Source: Symbiodinium sp. CCMP2592 (lineage: Eukaryota; Sar; Dinophyceae; Suessiales; Symbiodiniaceae). From it: DNA of 64,000 bases. The DNA is taken from positions 65,001 through 129,000 of the forward strand of contig CAJNDT010000322.1 in the NCBI GenBank assembly GCA_905221615.1, read 5' to 3'. Position 1 is the first letter of the stretch. Each line of letters opens with the position of its first letter. A model generated the notes under the pieces. The model was not told where the DNA came from, did not search any database, and worked only from the letters and a program-made list of their open reading frames with translations. Shown one piece after another: positions 10,081 through 20,245 of the stretch. The position numbers and the translations under genes are program-made.

Positions 10081-11230
10081 ATATTATTTGTATGCCATGC
10101 ACCTTGAACCACATTGAACTAGCACGTAACCACATTGAACTAGCGCGTGGCTTCTCGCAGAGCCTGAACGGTTTCACGACCGCCCAACCACGGCAGGACG
10201 TTGGACAATGAATGCAATGCTGGCTGGAAATGAGAAGAATGGATCGCAACGACAACCAATACGTCGCAGCTTGCAAGCTACTCACGGTTGAGCATGTAAG
10301 CATGTATAATATAAGCTTATGCACTCCATGATATTTATTCCTCCTGTTCTTGTAGGCTTTCCGTGGTACAAGTGTCAAACACCCAACCAGATTGCAAGCT
10401 GCAAGATACTGGTTGTTCCTCCAATCCCGTCTTATCAGGCAATCTCGTTTTGCTTTGGGCATTGCTGTTGTAGTGTCGTGAAGCATCCGGGCCATCATGG
10501 CCGTGACCACATCTCTTGTTGTCCTACAGTACTGTGAATCATGTCCCAGTCCGCATTTCGACAAAGCCCAGAATGCGTCTCGACATACATTTCCGTTTCT
10601 GTTGCGAACACCCGTGCTGCGTACGTACACAGACATAGGGATCGTAAAGCAAAGGCTTCAATGCCTCAATCTTGCAGATTATGTCAAAACTGCCTCCAAC
10701 CTTTCGACAGTCCGGCTGTTTATCAGCCCGGTACTCCGAGTACTCCCATGACGTGTGCAAACATGGTGCACTTGGATGTTTTTGGAGAGTTGGAATAATG
10801 GATAGCAGCATGTAGGATGCGGCAAAGCTGACGCTTGTTCTGCAATGCCACTGCATGTGCATGTCCTTCGCCAACCCCCGATCCAACTCAAAGACTTCCG
10901 CTCCCCTTCACGATTTTTTTTTCGATTGCGCCATTGGTTTACTTTAATCCGCTAAAGCCGAAATTTACCAAGATGCACTTCGACATGCACCCTGTCGCGT
11001 ACTACACCTACCAAATTGCACCTCGTGATGCGATTTAATCGCAAAGGTAACTTAGGGTTGTGGATGTTGTAGTGGAATGCAGCGATAGCTAAGTAGTCCA
11101 ACATAATTCCGGGAGGACAAAGGACGCACATAGCAGGTATAGAAACTTGCACTTACAAAGTAGGCGGCAAAAGTCACGAAAACAATTGCCTCTTGTTTTC
11201 GCGTTGCCAAAATCATGTGCATGATCATAG
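10081..11230. other. No recognisable gene; one short direct repeat
   Basis: A 20-bp unit, ACCACATTGAACTAGC plus CGT, occurs twice at about 10108-10147. Otherwise nothing is recognisable up to the copia-type terminal repeat. Confidence 0.5.
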
Positions 11231-11390
11231 TTGAGAAAACACGTACCCCCAGGCCCTTCTTATGTAGATCATCATGAAGCAGTTTCACCCGAAGACGTTA
11301 TTACCGATATTTGGCTCCAGTTTGGCTCAAGACACAAAAGAAACGTTATCATCACTGTGTCTTGGAATCAGAGATTGCACTGCAATGAAC
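11231..11390 (+). repeat. Left copia-type terminal repeat (LTR-like) with spliced-leader-like tract
   Basis: About 160 bp closely match 22012-22160: both contain GAAGCAGTTTCACCCGAAG and the CTTGGAATCAGAGATTG block, with a few substitutions. The left copy has an extra 11-12 bp, so the tract ATTTGGCTCCAG is followed at once by TTTGGCTCAAG, whereas the right copy has one ATTTGGCTCAAG. These tracts match the 3' end of the DinoSL. The homology ends near TGCAATGAAC. Together with the polypurine tract before the right copy, this suggests short LTRs of the same copia family. Whether the two belong to one insertion is uncertain. Confidence 0.6.
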
Positions 11391-11694
11391 TGGTTAACAG
11401 CCTCAGCTTTGCTTGGTGTAGGTAGCGTAGGAGCCTACCGACGCCATAGCACCTTCCATATTGCTCCCTTAGGGTAGGGCTTGAAATCGGAGTGTCATTG
11501 GTCTGTGAGAGACCTACCCGCCATTCCACATTTCTTTCCATATTTGCACTGTTATCTGTACTCCCCGCGTAGGTAGAGCCAGCCACCGGGTAGAGTCTGT
11601 CCTTTCTTTAACATTCTTACCAACCTCAGCCCCTGCTTCGGCACCTTGCCAACAGGGAGCTTTCCATATTGCTGAACCACAGAATCATTAGTGT

Positions 11695-12000
11695 ATGCCC
11701 ACGCCTGAGGGTTGGCCTACGCTTTGGGAACGTGTGGTTTACTTCTTCACAGAGCTGTATTACGATATCCGAATCTTCATCTTAAGGAGGTTCTTTCCTG
11801 TATACTTGGCCAGGCGGCAACGTTGGGTTAGAGCCCGTGTGAGGTTGCGCAGGCTTGTGCGTAAGTTGCTTCGCTCCTTCTACAGGAGAGTTGAGCTCAC
11901 GACTGCCTTGTATCGCATTCACCACTCATCTCATCCTAGGTACATACACGACACCGCCTTTGTAGCAATCTACCTTCAAGTTCCTCGTTATTTCCCATAG
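11695..12000 (+). CDS. Arg-rich 101-residue protein, function unknown
   Basis: An ATG-initiated frame begins about 300 bp inside the left terminal repeat. Its N-terminal half is aromatic and hydrophobic (ERVVYFFTELYYDIRIFI); the middle is very basic (RRQRWVRARVRLRRLVRKL). It could be the first product of the element or a chance frame in the leader. No family is recognised. Its position between the repeat and the next ORF is the main reason to keep it. Confidence 0.35.
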   Translation: MPTPEGWPTLWERVVYFFTELYYDIRIFILRRFFPVYLARRQRWVRARVRLRRLVRKLLRSFYRRVELTTALYRIHHSSHPRYIHDTAFVAIYLQVPRYFP

Positions 12001-12467
12001 CTGTTGTTCGTGTCTCCACGTCGTGTGTCGAGGCGCGCACTTACTCCTCCGCCCCCCGCGTCGAGGAGACAGCTTGGACCATCTGCCTGATACAGGGCTG
12101 ATTCGGCAACTGCCAACAGTCCTCATATCCTCAACATCTTCCTGGACTTTCCGAACAGCCGGTGTCGGCACCTTGCCACCCGGAACACCCGAAATCCAAT
12201 CACCTTGCCCAACGGTCCGTTCACGACTTCAGGGTAGCAAGGCCTCGTGGTGATTGGAAGGATTAGCTGAGATTGAATCAAAGGTTCGATTTCTGGTTTC
12301 GGTCGATCTCATAAGATTTGGGATTCTGGAACAATTGGTAAGCACTTCCGCCTCTGCTGCCGTGTCGGCACTTAGCCACCGGCCGCATCCTGGTTGGTTG
12401 TGGTTGGTTGTCCTGTCGGTTGAGTGTAGTTTTCCGACGAAGTCACCTGCATCATCCGATAGGCCGT

Positions 12468-12550
12468 CAGTTAAGCCAACGATTCTGGCATAGGGACAGT
12501 TAAGCCAACGATTCCGGCAAAGGGGAACATCAAGCCATATCAAGCCACAG
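12468..12550 (+). repeat. Tandem 30-bp leader repeats
   Basis: CAGTTAAGCCAACGATTC occurs at 12468 and again at 12498. It is followed by decayed CAAGCCA(C/T)A units. The repeats lie in the untranslated stretch before the 405-codon frame. Confidence 0.7.
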
Positions 12551-12681
12551 TAGCGGCATTGGGGGATACACCTACTTCAAGCCACAGTTCTGGCACTGAG
12601 GGGTAAATTTGCAAGCCACTCTAACGGCACGGGAGTTTCATTGGGACTTGGAGTTAATAGGCTTTCTCGTCTCACTCGTGT

Positions 12682-13899
12682 ATGCTTTCCTCGAATCGCC
12701 GTGAAGAGCTTCTTGGACTTGCTGCGGCATTTGGAGCCGACGCCCGTGCTTCTAGAGGCGGCCGGGCCGCCAACAATAAGCGCCGCTCACTTCATATAAA
12801 GCTGCTTCAGCTTTGGCGAGAGAGTTTGACAAACCTCGCCGAGGAAGTGTTCAGCAGGCCTCCAGGGCAGGTACCGGCATTGGCCTCCAAATTCTTTAGA
12901 GTAAGCGCGCGGCTTACACAGATCTCTGCGTCTGGGTACGTGATTTATAAGGGGACTCCTCTTCTTCCGAGGGAGGAGGAGGTGGAGGAGGAAGAGTCTG
13001 ACACAGACTCGGTGTTGCAGGAGCCGATTTCGCTACAGGATTTGGCCGAGGTTTCTTTGGACTCTTTGGACACTTCTGAGCGAGCAGAGCCAGCTTCTTC
13101 ATCAGCCGAGCCAGCTTCTTCATCTTCCCACTTGGGCAGCTCACTTGAGCGCAGGTCGCGGTCGCCTTCTGTTCGTGACCAGCCTGACTTCAGTGTGTTA
13201 AGTGGTTCCGATAGGCTAAGCTCCGGTAGACCGCTTCCTCCTGAACCCCCTGCTGCTCCCCTTAGACCCGTGCTAACACGGCACATTTCGGAAACAGGTC
13301 CCACTGCAGCGCCCGCGATCCCAGAACAGAGACCCAAGCAGAAGGCAAGGCCAAAGCCGAGGGCAGCATTGGTTCCTGTTCCTCCGCCTTTGCCTCCGCC
13401 TGCTTTTCGAGCGGCTGTTACGCGTACGGATCGTAATCCTCTTGACTTTGGTGCCGAGATACGGCGTGCATTGGCACAGAGTTCGGGTGTAACACACATT
13501 GTCAGTTTGGACTTCCATAACGTTGCCGATCGGAATTGGGGCTCCACTTGCGCTTTGGTCGATCGCTTGCGTGGCAGGCCTGAGGTGCTGCTTATTCTTT
13601 GCTCGAAGTGTTCCACGGAATCTTTAATCGTTAACGCTTTGGGTTACATTGAGGGCGTCTGCCGCGCTACGGGGTATAACATTCGCGACTGGCCGTGTTA
13701 CTTCATCCCCGGCAGCGACAAGAGCAATCAGCTGTGGAGTGCGATTGGACACGCTGGCCTTCGTGATATTCCATTGGCCCATTTCGACGATAAGTCTTTT
13801 ATTGTGAAGGCATTCAGCGATTGGGGCGTGCACTTGCCGACGTACGGCCGAGCTGAGCTCCTTGACGAGGCATTGCCCATCCTCTCGGAGTGGAGGTGA
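12682..13899 (+). CDS. Element-associated protein with degenerate HAD-like domain
   Basis: This intact ATG-initiated frame encodes 405 residues. Residues 1-90 are helical and basic; 95-245 are Glu-, Ser- and Pro-rich and probably disordered. Residues 265-405 show the four HAD-superfamily motifs in order: SLDFHNV (D277, with His279 where the second Asp normally is), a strand ending in S308 (LLILCS), K347 in GSDKSNQ, and the acidic pair D369-D370 in HFDDK. The nucleophile is kept but the acid/base Asp is His, so phosphatase activity is doubtful. It starts about 1.3 kb inside the left copia-type repeat, where a gag-type product would be expected. I infer it is element-borne, though no nucleocapsid zinc knuckle is visible. 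Confidence 0.6.
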   Translation: MLSSNRREELLGLAAAFGADARASRGGRAANNKRRSLHIKLLQLWRESLTNLAEEVFSRPPGQVPALASKFFRVSARLTQISASGYVIYKGTPLLPREEEVEEEESDTDSVLQEPISLQDLAEVSLDSLDTSERAEPASSSAEPASSSSHLGSSLERRSRSPSVRDQPDFSVLSGSDRLSSGRPLPPEPPAAPLRPVLTRHISETGPTAAPAIPEQRPKQKARPKPRAALVPVPPPLPPPAFRAAVTRTDRNPLDFGAEIRRALAQSSGVTHIVSLDFHNVADRNWGSTCALVDRLRGRPEVLLILCSKCSTESLIVNALGYIEGVCRATGYNIRDWPCYFIPGSDKSNQLWSAIGHAGLRDIPLAHFDDKSFIVKAFSDWGVHLPTYGRAELLDEALPILSEWR

Positions 13900-13977
13900 G
13901 AAAACACCAGAGCGGACAACCGGTGCTTCGGCATTTGGCCAACACCGAAATTAGCAACATCCCCAGTCCTCCTAAGC

Positions 13978-14198
13978 ATGTCTTTCGTGGGCCATGACTC
14001 AGAGGAGCAGAGTTCCTTTCAGATTACATCATCCAGTAGTGGGGTTAGGGCATTGCCGGCGAGAGCATCCTCTAGATCATCCCGAGGTTCACGCAGTAGC
14101 CACAGCCAGCTCTTCCCCATCACCAACCGTAAGAAAAGGCCCTCACCTCAAACAAACCCCCAACCCCTGACAAAGGAGGTAGTGGGTCGTTGGTGCCA
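13978..14198 (+). CDS. Ser/Arg-rich partial ORF ending in the assembly gap
   Basis: An ATG at 13978 opens a frame in the same phase as the preceding 405-codon protein, about 80 bp after its stop. It is Ser- and Arg-rich (SSRSSRGSRSSHS) with a basic patch NRKKRP, then runs into the run of Ns. It may be the next element product or the start of the gene that resumes after the gap. It cannot be resolved here. Confidence 0.4.
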
Positions 14199-14298
14199 NN
14201 NNNNNNNNNNNNNNNNNNNNNNNNNNNNNNNNNNNNNNNNNNNNNNNNNNNNNNNNNNNNNNNNNNNNNNNNNNNNNNNNNNNNNNNNNNNNNNNNNN
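14199..14298. other. Assembly gap (100 N)
   Basis: Exactly 100 undetermined bases, the usual scaffold gap of unknown true length. Joining the left element half to the gene on the right depends on it. Confidence 1.
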
Positions 14299-17062
14299 AG
14301 CGTACGAAGCACTGATTAACGAGAACCCCGAAACAGAAGATGTGCTGTACGATAAAAGAGGCAAAAACGGGTCACTGCGCATCGGTGTGATCAGCGCCTC
14401 CAAAGTCCACTTGAAGAACATATTGGACAAGGAGAAGTCAACGAACGCCCGGGAAACCACATTCAAGGACGAGGGAGCCCAGCTCAAGGATCTCACAAAG
14501 CACCGGAACTTGATCGGTGATGCAATGGGTGCAGCCAGAGAGATGCTCAGAGCAGGCCAGGCCGGATCCATTTACACACCAGGGAACATGGATGTGGATG
14601 TCGAGGCCTTGCAGAAAGACCTAGATGCTCAGCTGATTGAGTTGAGAGGGCCAGGCTGTTCAGGTCTGAGGTTCCAAGTTCTTGAGACGACAGCCATGAC
14701 ACAGAGCCGTGTGGAGTGCGATTGTTGCGTTGATGTCAGCAGCCAGTCACGGGAGTGTCGCGGGAGTGTCGCGGAAGTGTCGCGGAAGTGTCGCGGAAGT
14801 GTCGCGGAAGTGTAGGACTCTAATCTAAGCAGTGTCCAAGGAGTCAGAGGCCGAGGATTCTGAGTCAGGGGACGACCAAGAGAAAGCAGCCGGCAGTTCC
14901 AAGAAACCGGCAACGGCGAAGACTCCGCCCAGCGCTGAGAGGAAAAGGGCAAGGTCCGCACGATCTTCAGGCGGCTCAGATGAGCAGGATCCTTCGGATG
15001 AGGAGGATGGTTCGGGTGATTCTGAGAAAGGAAAGCAGAGGAACAAATCCAGAGGCAGAGGAAAGGGCGGCCGTGGCGGTCGCGGTCGCGGCGGCAAAAG
15101 CAGATGGGATCGAGACACTCCGATCTCTGCCAAAATTCGTGCAGAGAAAACGATTTTGGTCAACCTCTCGGTGGCATTGAAGGAGAAAGCCAACTCGGCG
15201 CACGAAGTGTTGGCACTTCTGAAGAGTCGCGGCAAGAGAGCGGAGCCGGATTGCAAGGTTGAGAAAGACTCAGTGGAGAAAAGGCTGGTCTTTATGCAGT
15301 CGGTGCTCGGTGAAAAATCCGGGGACCTTCAGCTGCTGATCGACGAGTACAAGCCCGAAGACAAAAGCAAGAAGCCGGAGAACAAGGACAAGGACAATGC
15401 CGAAGGGGACGGGGCAGGCGCTCCGGCGGCTGCGGATGGTGCCGGGCCTGCCGGGGCCGGGGCGGCCACGGCGACAGGGTGGGAACGGCAGTTGCAAATG
15501 GCTCCTCCCATCGACAACTACGAGAAGCTCGTGACTCTGCACTCGATAGAGTCTACGCAGGAACAGCTCTTCTGGGAATGCCAGAGCAAGGAGCAGCTTC
15601 AGGAGCTTGTGAAAGCACGAGCAGCAGATCGCAAGCCGATCACCGAGCTTCGATCCGCGCTCGAAGCAAGCATCAAAGAGTTGCGGAAGGCCGTCACAGC
15701 CCACGATCAGCGCGTGGCCAGCATGAAGTCCGCCAAGAAGAATTTCAAGGAGAAGGACAGCAAGTCCGGCAAGTCCAAGCCACTTGTCTTGTTTGACCAC
15801 GGCTTGGACGTCTGTGCCGAGATTGCCCAGATCAAAGACTTGAAGGATCTGGGCTCAGCGAACATGGACCAGCCCTTCATGTTCCGGCTCCCTGATGAGA
15901 TTGCCACCGCCCTTGCCCAGGAAGTGCCTGGTTTGCACATTTCTATGCATCTTGTTTGCCTCGAATTTGCATGCCATGAGACTTATCATGAGAGCAGTCC
16001 AGCACATCCTGAGGCGACGTGTTGTGTTTAGCTCAGGACAGCCTGAAGAGCGCGATGAAGCAGTTCCACATTGCATTCAAAGAGCGTGTAAGTACGTTGG
16101 AGAGACAGAACATGGTCAAGCCTCCTGCTGAAAGGCCCAAGGCTCGTGCAAGTTCCAAGATGACAGGCGAGGCCCTCTCGTGTCTCCAGACGGTCCTCCA
16201 GGGCCAGGGCGAGCAGATCTTGAAAGTGGCTGAGGGCAAGGAAAAGGAATGCCAGCTCCATCACTTTGGTGTGCAAGCCGGGAATGTCACCGCCGGCGCC
16301 GAGCCAGATGAACTGGCCAGTGTGAGGGTGATCTTGCAGGGAACGAGGTGCATCGTCGCAGGTCCCGCCAAGGCAGTGATTGAGGCATTGTCTCTGGAAG
16401 AGCCGGAGAACGGCGGTCAGAATCAGAATGCCGGGGCCCTTTGGCAGAGGTTCTTGAACCTTACGAAAAAGGACTTGGAAAAGACAGCTTGCCATTTGAG
16501 GCAGGGCACTCAGGGTGCCCAGGATGGACTTTATCTTCCATCCGGATGGGTCTTCGCGGAGACCGTGCTCGAGAGAGATGTGGAGGGATTCTTGTGGCGA
16601 GGACAGCCGCGAGCCATCACTGCCATCCCGACCGAGGCGGCCAGCACTGCCATCACTGCCATCCCGACCGAGGCGGCCCAGGCACCCCAAAGCACCCAAG
16701 CCGATGAAGACAAGGCCGAGTCCCAGGCGGAGAATCCCAACAAGCACCAGGGTTCAGCTGAGGCACCCGGAACCGCTGAGGCCCAAGCGGCCCAAGCCGA
16801 GCAAGCCAAGCGCGAGGAGCCCCAGCCCCAGGCCCCAAAGTCCCCAAAGCCAAATGACGGTTTGGCAACAGGTGAGGGTGAGCACAACAAGGGCAAGCCA
16901 GAACCATCGAAGCCTCAAGGGCCTGAAGCCGTAGAGAAGTCAGCAGGCTCAGCCGGCTCAGCAGAGCAAGCAGTGGATCCACCCGTCGCCGCGAAAGCCA
17001 CAAAGCCAAAGAAGACCAAAGATGAATGCATCATCACCTCAGAGGCCATCAACATCAACTGA
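14299..17062 (+). CDS. Multi-exon gene of unknown function with RGG-rich segment
   Basis: The coding sequence resumes right after the gap and covers at least three exons: about 14299-14640, about 14832-15923, and 16037-17062 (TGA). The second intron (15924-16036, GT..AG, acceptor AG|G) is well supported because the frame changes cleanly across it. The product has an acidic/basic disordered stretch, an RGG-like segment (GRGKGGRGGRGRGG near 15055) and helical regions around EKTILVNLSVALKEKANS. Its C-terminus is Ala/Pro/Gln-rich with ITAIPTEAA repeated. RGG tracts often bind RNA; I infer nothing beyond that. Parts of its last exon (about 16320-16610) are the source of the minisatellites at 18.2-19.6 kb. 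Confidence 0.55.
14750..14814 (+). repeat. 11-bp minisatellite, unit TCGCGGAAGTG
   Basis: About six tandem copies, the first ones reading GGGAGTG, sit in the presumed first intron of the gene at 14.3-17.1 kb, about 15 bp before the next exon. Confidence 0.85.
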
Positions 17063-17098
17063 GTGCAGCCACGCCTTAGGCGCTGAGGCATCCATTCA

Positions 17099-17336
17099 GG
17101 CATTTTGATTTCTTCACTTGCAACGTCATGCAACGCATTTTCCACTCGGCATGGCGGCAGCAGCAAGGCACCACGGCACCATTTCAAGATTCAGTGACAG
17201 CTGTGTGAAAAATGTTCCCACGGTGTGCAGCGTGTCTTTGAAGGATTCTTGGCCACAGAATGTGCCACTCACTCTGATCGTGGACCGGTTGACCGTTGAT
17301 TGTATGTTGTGCCATCCGCTGCCATGTTCATGTTAC
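17099..17336 (+). repeat. Duplicated segment, copy 1 (other copy 18020-18215)
   Basis: The stretch with GTCATGCAACGCATTTTCCA, the CAAGATTCAGTGACAGCTGT block and GTATGTTGTGCCATCCGCTG recurs in the same order at 18020-18215, with small deletions in the second copy. The two flank the exons at 17376-18003, so this is a local direct duplication. Confidence 0.85.
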
Positions 17337-17375
17337 GGGTTCTAGTTGCTAGCCCGCTTGCACTGCTTAGCGATC

Positions 17376-18003
17376 CCTCCAGCTACTGTCCGGAGATCAT
17401 GATCATCATCCAGACGGGGCGCTTGTGTGAGGGGCACTTGATGAACGTCATGTTGCAGATGTTGGTACTGCATGGATTCGACGATGGCAAGGTGAAGGAC
17501 CGTGCCGTGCAACTAAGACAAGTTTTGACTGCAGCAGCTTGCATGGCAAGCGATGAGAACAAGAAAGTGTGCCAGGCCGGTCAGTTGTTTGGAGTTGAAA
17601 TCGAAGAGTGGTCAGGAGTCAGGACATGATGTAAGATTTGTTGTGTAGAGATGTAAGACTAGGGGTTTCAAGATGCAATCCCAAAGAACAGGCATCAGCT
17701 GTGCTGTTTCAGTGCGTCGAAGATATGGTGGAATCCATGGACGAGTACGGCAACTTTCGCAAGCTCGTCGAGGTCCCATGGGTTGATTCGGTCCCGTATT
17801 TCCCTGAGCTGGACAAGCGACTCTTGCAAGGGGCATCCCATGCATCTGCGCTGAAAGATGCAAGCGACTTTCTCGATTTCATGCAAGAAGAAAAAATCCG
17901 TAATCCACGAGACTCAGAGTTAGGCCAGGAGAATGAAGCGTTTGAAATGCTTCTAGAAGCTGCGAAGGTTCTGAAAGAGCAATGGGCACGCCTTAGGCGG
18001 TGA
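17376..18003 (+). CDS. Two probable exons of an unknown helical protein
   Basis: Exon-like frame one (about 17376-17611) reads through IMIIIQTGRLCEGHLMNVML and QAGQLFGVEIEEW. Frame two (about 17720-18003) begins near CVEDMVESMDEYGNF and ends WARLRR followed by TGA. Between them is an approximately 100-bp AG-bounded interval with stops. Both parts look coding in composition, with alternating charged and hydrophobic residues and few rare codons, but I recognise no family. They could be 3' exons of the upstream gene's neighbour or part of the duplicated block that surrounds them. Confidence 0.4.
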
Positions 18004-18019
18004 GCCATCAGCCATCAGG

Positions 18020-18215
18020 CAGGCATGTTGAGTTTTTGACTTACACTGTCATGCAACGCATTTTCCATCCGGCATGGCGGCAGCAAGGCACCATTTCAAG
18101 ATTCAGTGACAGCTGTGTGAAAAATGTTGGCCCGTGTCTAAGGTGTGCGTGTCTTTGCAGGATTCTTGCTCTGACCGTGGACCGTTGATTGTATGTTGTG
18201 CCATCCGCTGCCATA
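18020..18215 (+). repeat. Duplicated segment, copy 2
   Basis: Second copy of 17099-17336, ending in GTTGTGCCATCCGCTGCCAT and running straight into the first minisatellite. Confidence 0.85.
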
Positions 18216-18216
18216 T

Positions 18217-18600
18217 AGTGTGCGGGTGATCTTGCAGGGAACGAGGAACGAGAGCCATTGCCATAGTGTGAGGGTGATCTTGCAGGGAACGAGGAACGAG
18301 AGCCATTGCCATAGTGTGAGGGTGATCTTGCAGGGAACGAGGAACGAGAGCCATTGCCATAGTGTGAGGGTGATCTTGCAGGGAACGAGGAACGAGAGCC
18401 ATTGCCATAGTGTGAGGGTGATCTTGCAGGGAACGAGGAACGAGAGCCATAGTGTGAGGGTGATCTTGCAGGGAACGAGGAACGAGAGCCATAGTGTGAG
18501 GGTGATCTTGCAGGGAACGAGGAACGAGAGCCATAGTGTGAGGGTGATCTTGCAGGGAACGAGGAACGAGAGCCATAGTGTGAGGGTGATCTGTCAGGGA
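18217..18600 (+). repeat. Coding-derived minisatellite A, 45/39-bp units
   Basis: Nine tandem units begin TGTGAGGGTGATCTTGCAGG. The first four include an extra TTGCCA (45 bp) and the later ones lack it (39 bp). The unit copies part of the last exon of the upstream gene at 16319-16347 (peptide VRVILQGTR). Both unit lengths are multiples of three, so the frame stays open through the array. Confidence 0.9.
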
Positions 18601-19555
18601 ACGAGGAACGCAGGTCCCGCCAAGGCAGTGATTGAGGCCTCTGGAAGAGGAGAATGGTCAGAATCAGAATGCCGGCCCTCTTTGGCGCACTCAGGGTGCC
18701 CAGGATGGACTTTATCTTCTGGATGTGAAGGGATTCTTGTGGCGAGGACAGCTTGGACTTTATCTTCCTGCGGAGACCGTGCATGAGAAGGATGTGGAGG
18801 GATTCTTGTGGCGAGGACAGCCTGGACTTTACCTTCCCGCGGAGACCGTGCATGAGAAGGATGTGGAGGGATTCTTGAGTGCCCAGGATGGACTTTATCT
18901 TCCCGTGGAGACCGTGCATGAGAAGGATGTGGAGGGATTCTTGATTGCCCAGGATGGACTTTATCTTCCCGTGGAGACCGTGCATGAGAAGGATGTGGAG
19001 GGATTCCAGGGTGGACTTTATCTTCCTGCGGAGACCGTGCATGAGAAGGATGTGGAGGGATTCTGGTGGCGAGGACAGCCTGGACTTTATCTTCCCGCGG
19101 AGACCGTGCTTGAGAAGGATGTGGAGGGATTCCTGAGTGCCCAGGATGGACTTTATCTTCCCGTGGAGACCGTGCATGAGAAGGATGTGGAGGGATTCCT
19201 GAGTGCCCAGGATGGACTTTATCTTCCCGTGGAGACCGTGCATGAGAAGGATGTGGAGGGATTCTTGAGTGCCCCAGGATGGACTTTATCTTCCCGTGGA
19301 GACCGTGCATGAGAAGGATGTGGAGGGATTCCAGGATGGACTTTATCTTCCTGCGGAGACCGTGCATGAGAAGGATGTGGAGGGATTCTGGTGGCGAGGA
19401 CAGCCTGGACTTTATCTTCCCGCGGAGACCGTGCATGAGAAGGATGTGGAGGGATTCCTGAGTGCCCAGGATGGACTTTATCTTCCCGTGGAGACCGTGC
19501 ATATCAAGAATGTGGAGGGATTCTTGTGGCGAGGACAGCCGCCTGCTTGGCATCC
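18600..19555 (+). repeat. Coding-derived minisatellite B, about 57-69-bp units
   Basis: After a shortened copy of 16350-16600, about twelve units follow containing GGACTTTATCTTCCCG and GAAGGATGTGGAGGGATTC. They derive from the exon at 16525-16605 (peptide LYLP..ETV..DVEGF). Most units are 66 or 69 bp and two are 57 bp. The variant CCAGG(A/G)TGGACTTTATC appears at both 57-bp units about 324 bp apart, which points to a higher-order repeat. The plus-strand frame stays open and reads GLYLPAETVHEKDVEGF again and again. Confidence 0.9.
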
Positions 19556-19559
19556 AATC

Positions 19560-20240
19560 TGATTCAGGATCCCCCCGAGTGGGGTGGGCCCCCCGAGGCT
19601 GCTAAGAAAGCCTCGGGGACGGAATTTTTTCGGCTGCAACGGGTGTCTGCCTCATCGTGGCGCAGTCGTCCAGTACCCTTGCGAGGGGAAGCTAAATGGC
19701 ACCCAACATTTGTTCAAAACCTCTAGGCGCTATGCGAAGCCTCAAGAACGATTATTTTTCGGCTGCAAATGGTGGCAGCCTCATCGTGGCGCAGTCGTCC
19801 AGTGCCCTTGTGCGGGGAAGCGAATGGCACCCGAAAAAACTATCAAAGTCCACTAGGGCCAGCCATGGTTTGCTTGATTTTGCTTTGAATTTGTGTTTAA
19901 AATTGCTTGTAACAGTGTCCCCACCCCGATATGCATTCGAAGTAAGCCGTGCAGAATCGAGACTTTACCCACAAGCCAGATTCAGCTACCTGTCGGGTAT
20001 CTTTCGCTGGCCTCAACTTCTGGTTTTGGTTATTTGTCACGCAAAAGAAACACGCACTAGGCCCGGTTCCTGTTTTATTTTGTTTTGAAGCGAAAAAAGC
20101 GCCGGTGACAGGGCCGGCTCCGGATTTATTGTGTTTTCAAGCGTAAAACCGCCGGTGCCAGGGGAAGGCCTTGTACCAGGCCGTTTAAGCCAATCTCAAT
20201 TCCACCGAGGGCCCAGGGTGAAGCTAGCAGCACCCAACAC
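19560..20240 (+). repeat. Intergenic stretch with a 128-bp-spaced direct duplication
   Basis: The block with TCATCGTGGCGCAGTCGTCC occurs at about 19624-19705 and again at 19752-19830. No gene is seen. The last bases before 20246 are probably the continuation of the copia pol upstream of its readable part. Confidence 0.7.
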
Positions 20241-20245
20241 AGCAC

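Noticed and set aside
18217..18600. CRISPR-like regular repeats
   Set aside because: The units are directly adjacent with no unique spacers, and they derive from a neighbouring coding exon.
18041..19553. Long minus-strand open frames of 319 and 400 codons
   Set aside because: They lie wholly over the two minisatellites and stay open because unit lengths are multiples of three. The plus-strand sequence is the one that matches the source exon.
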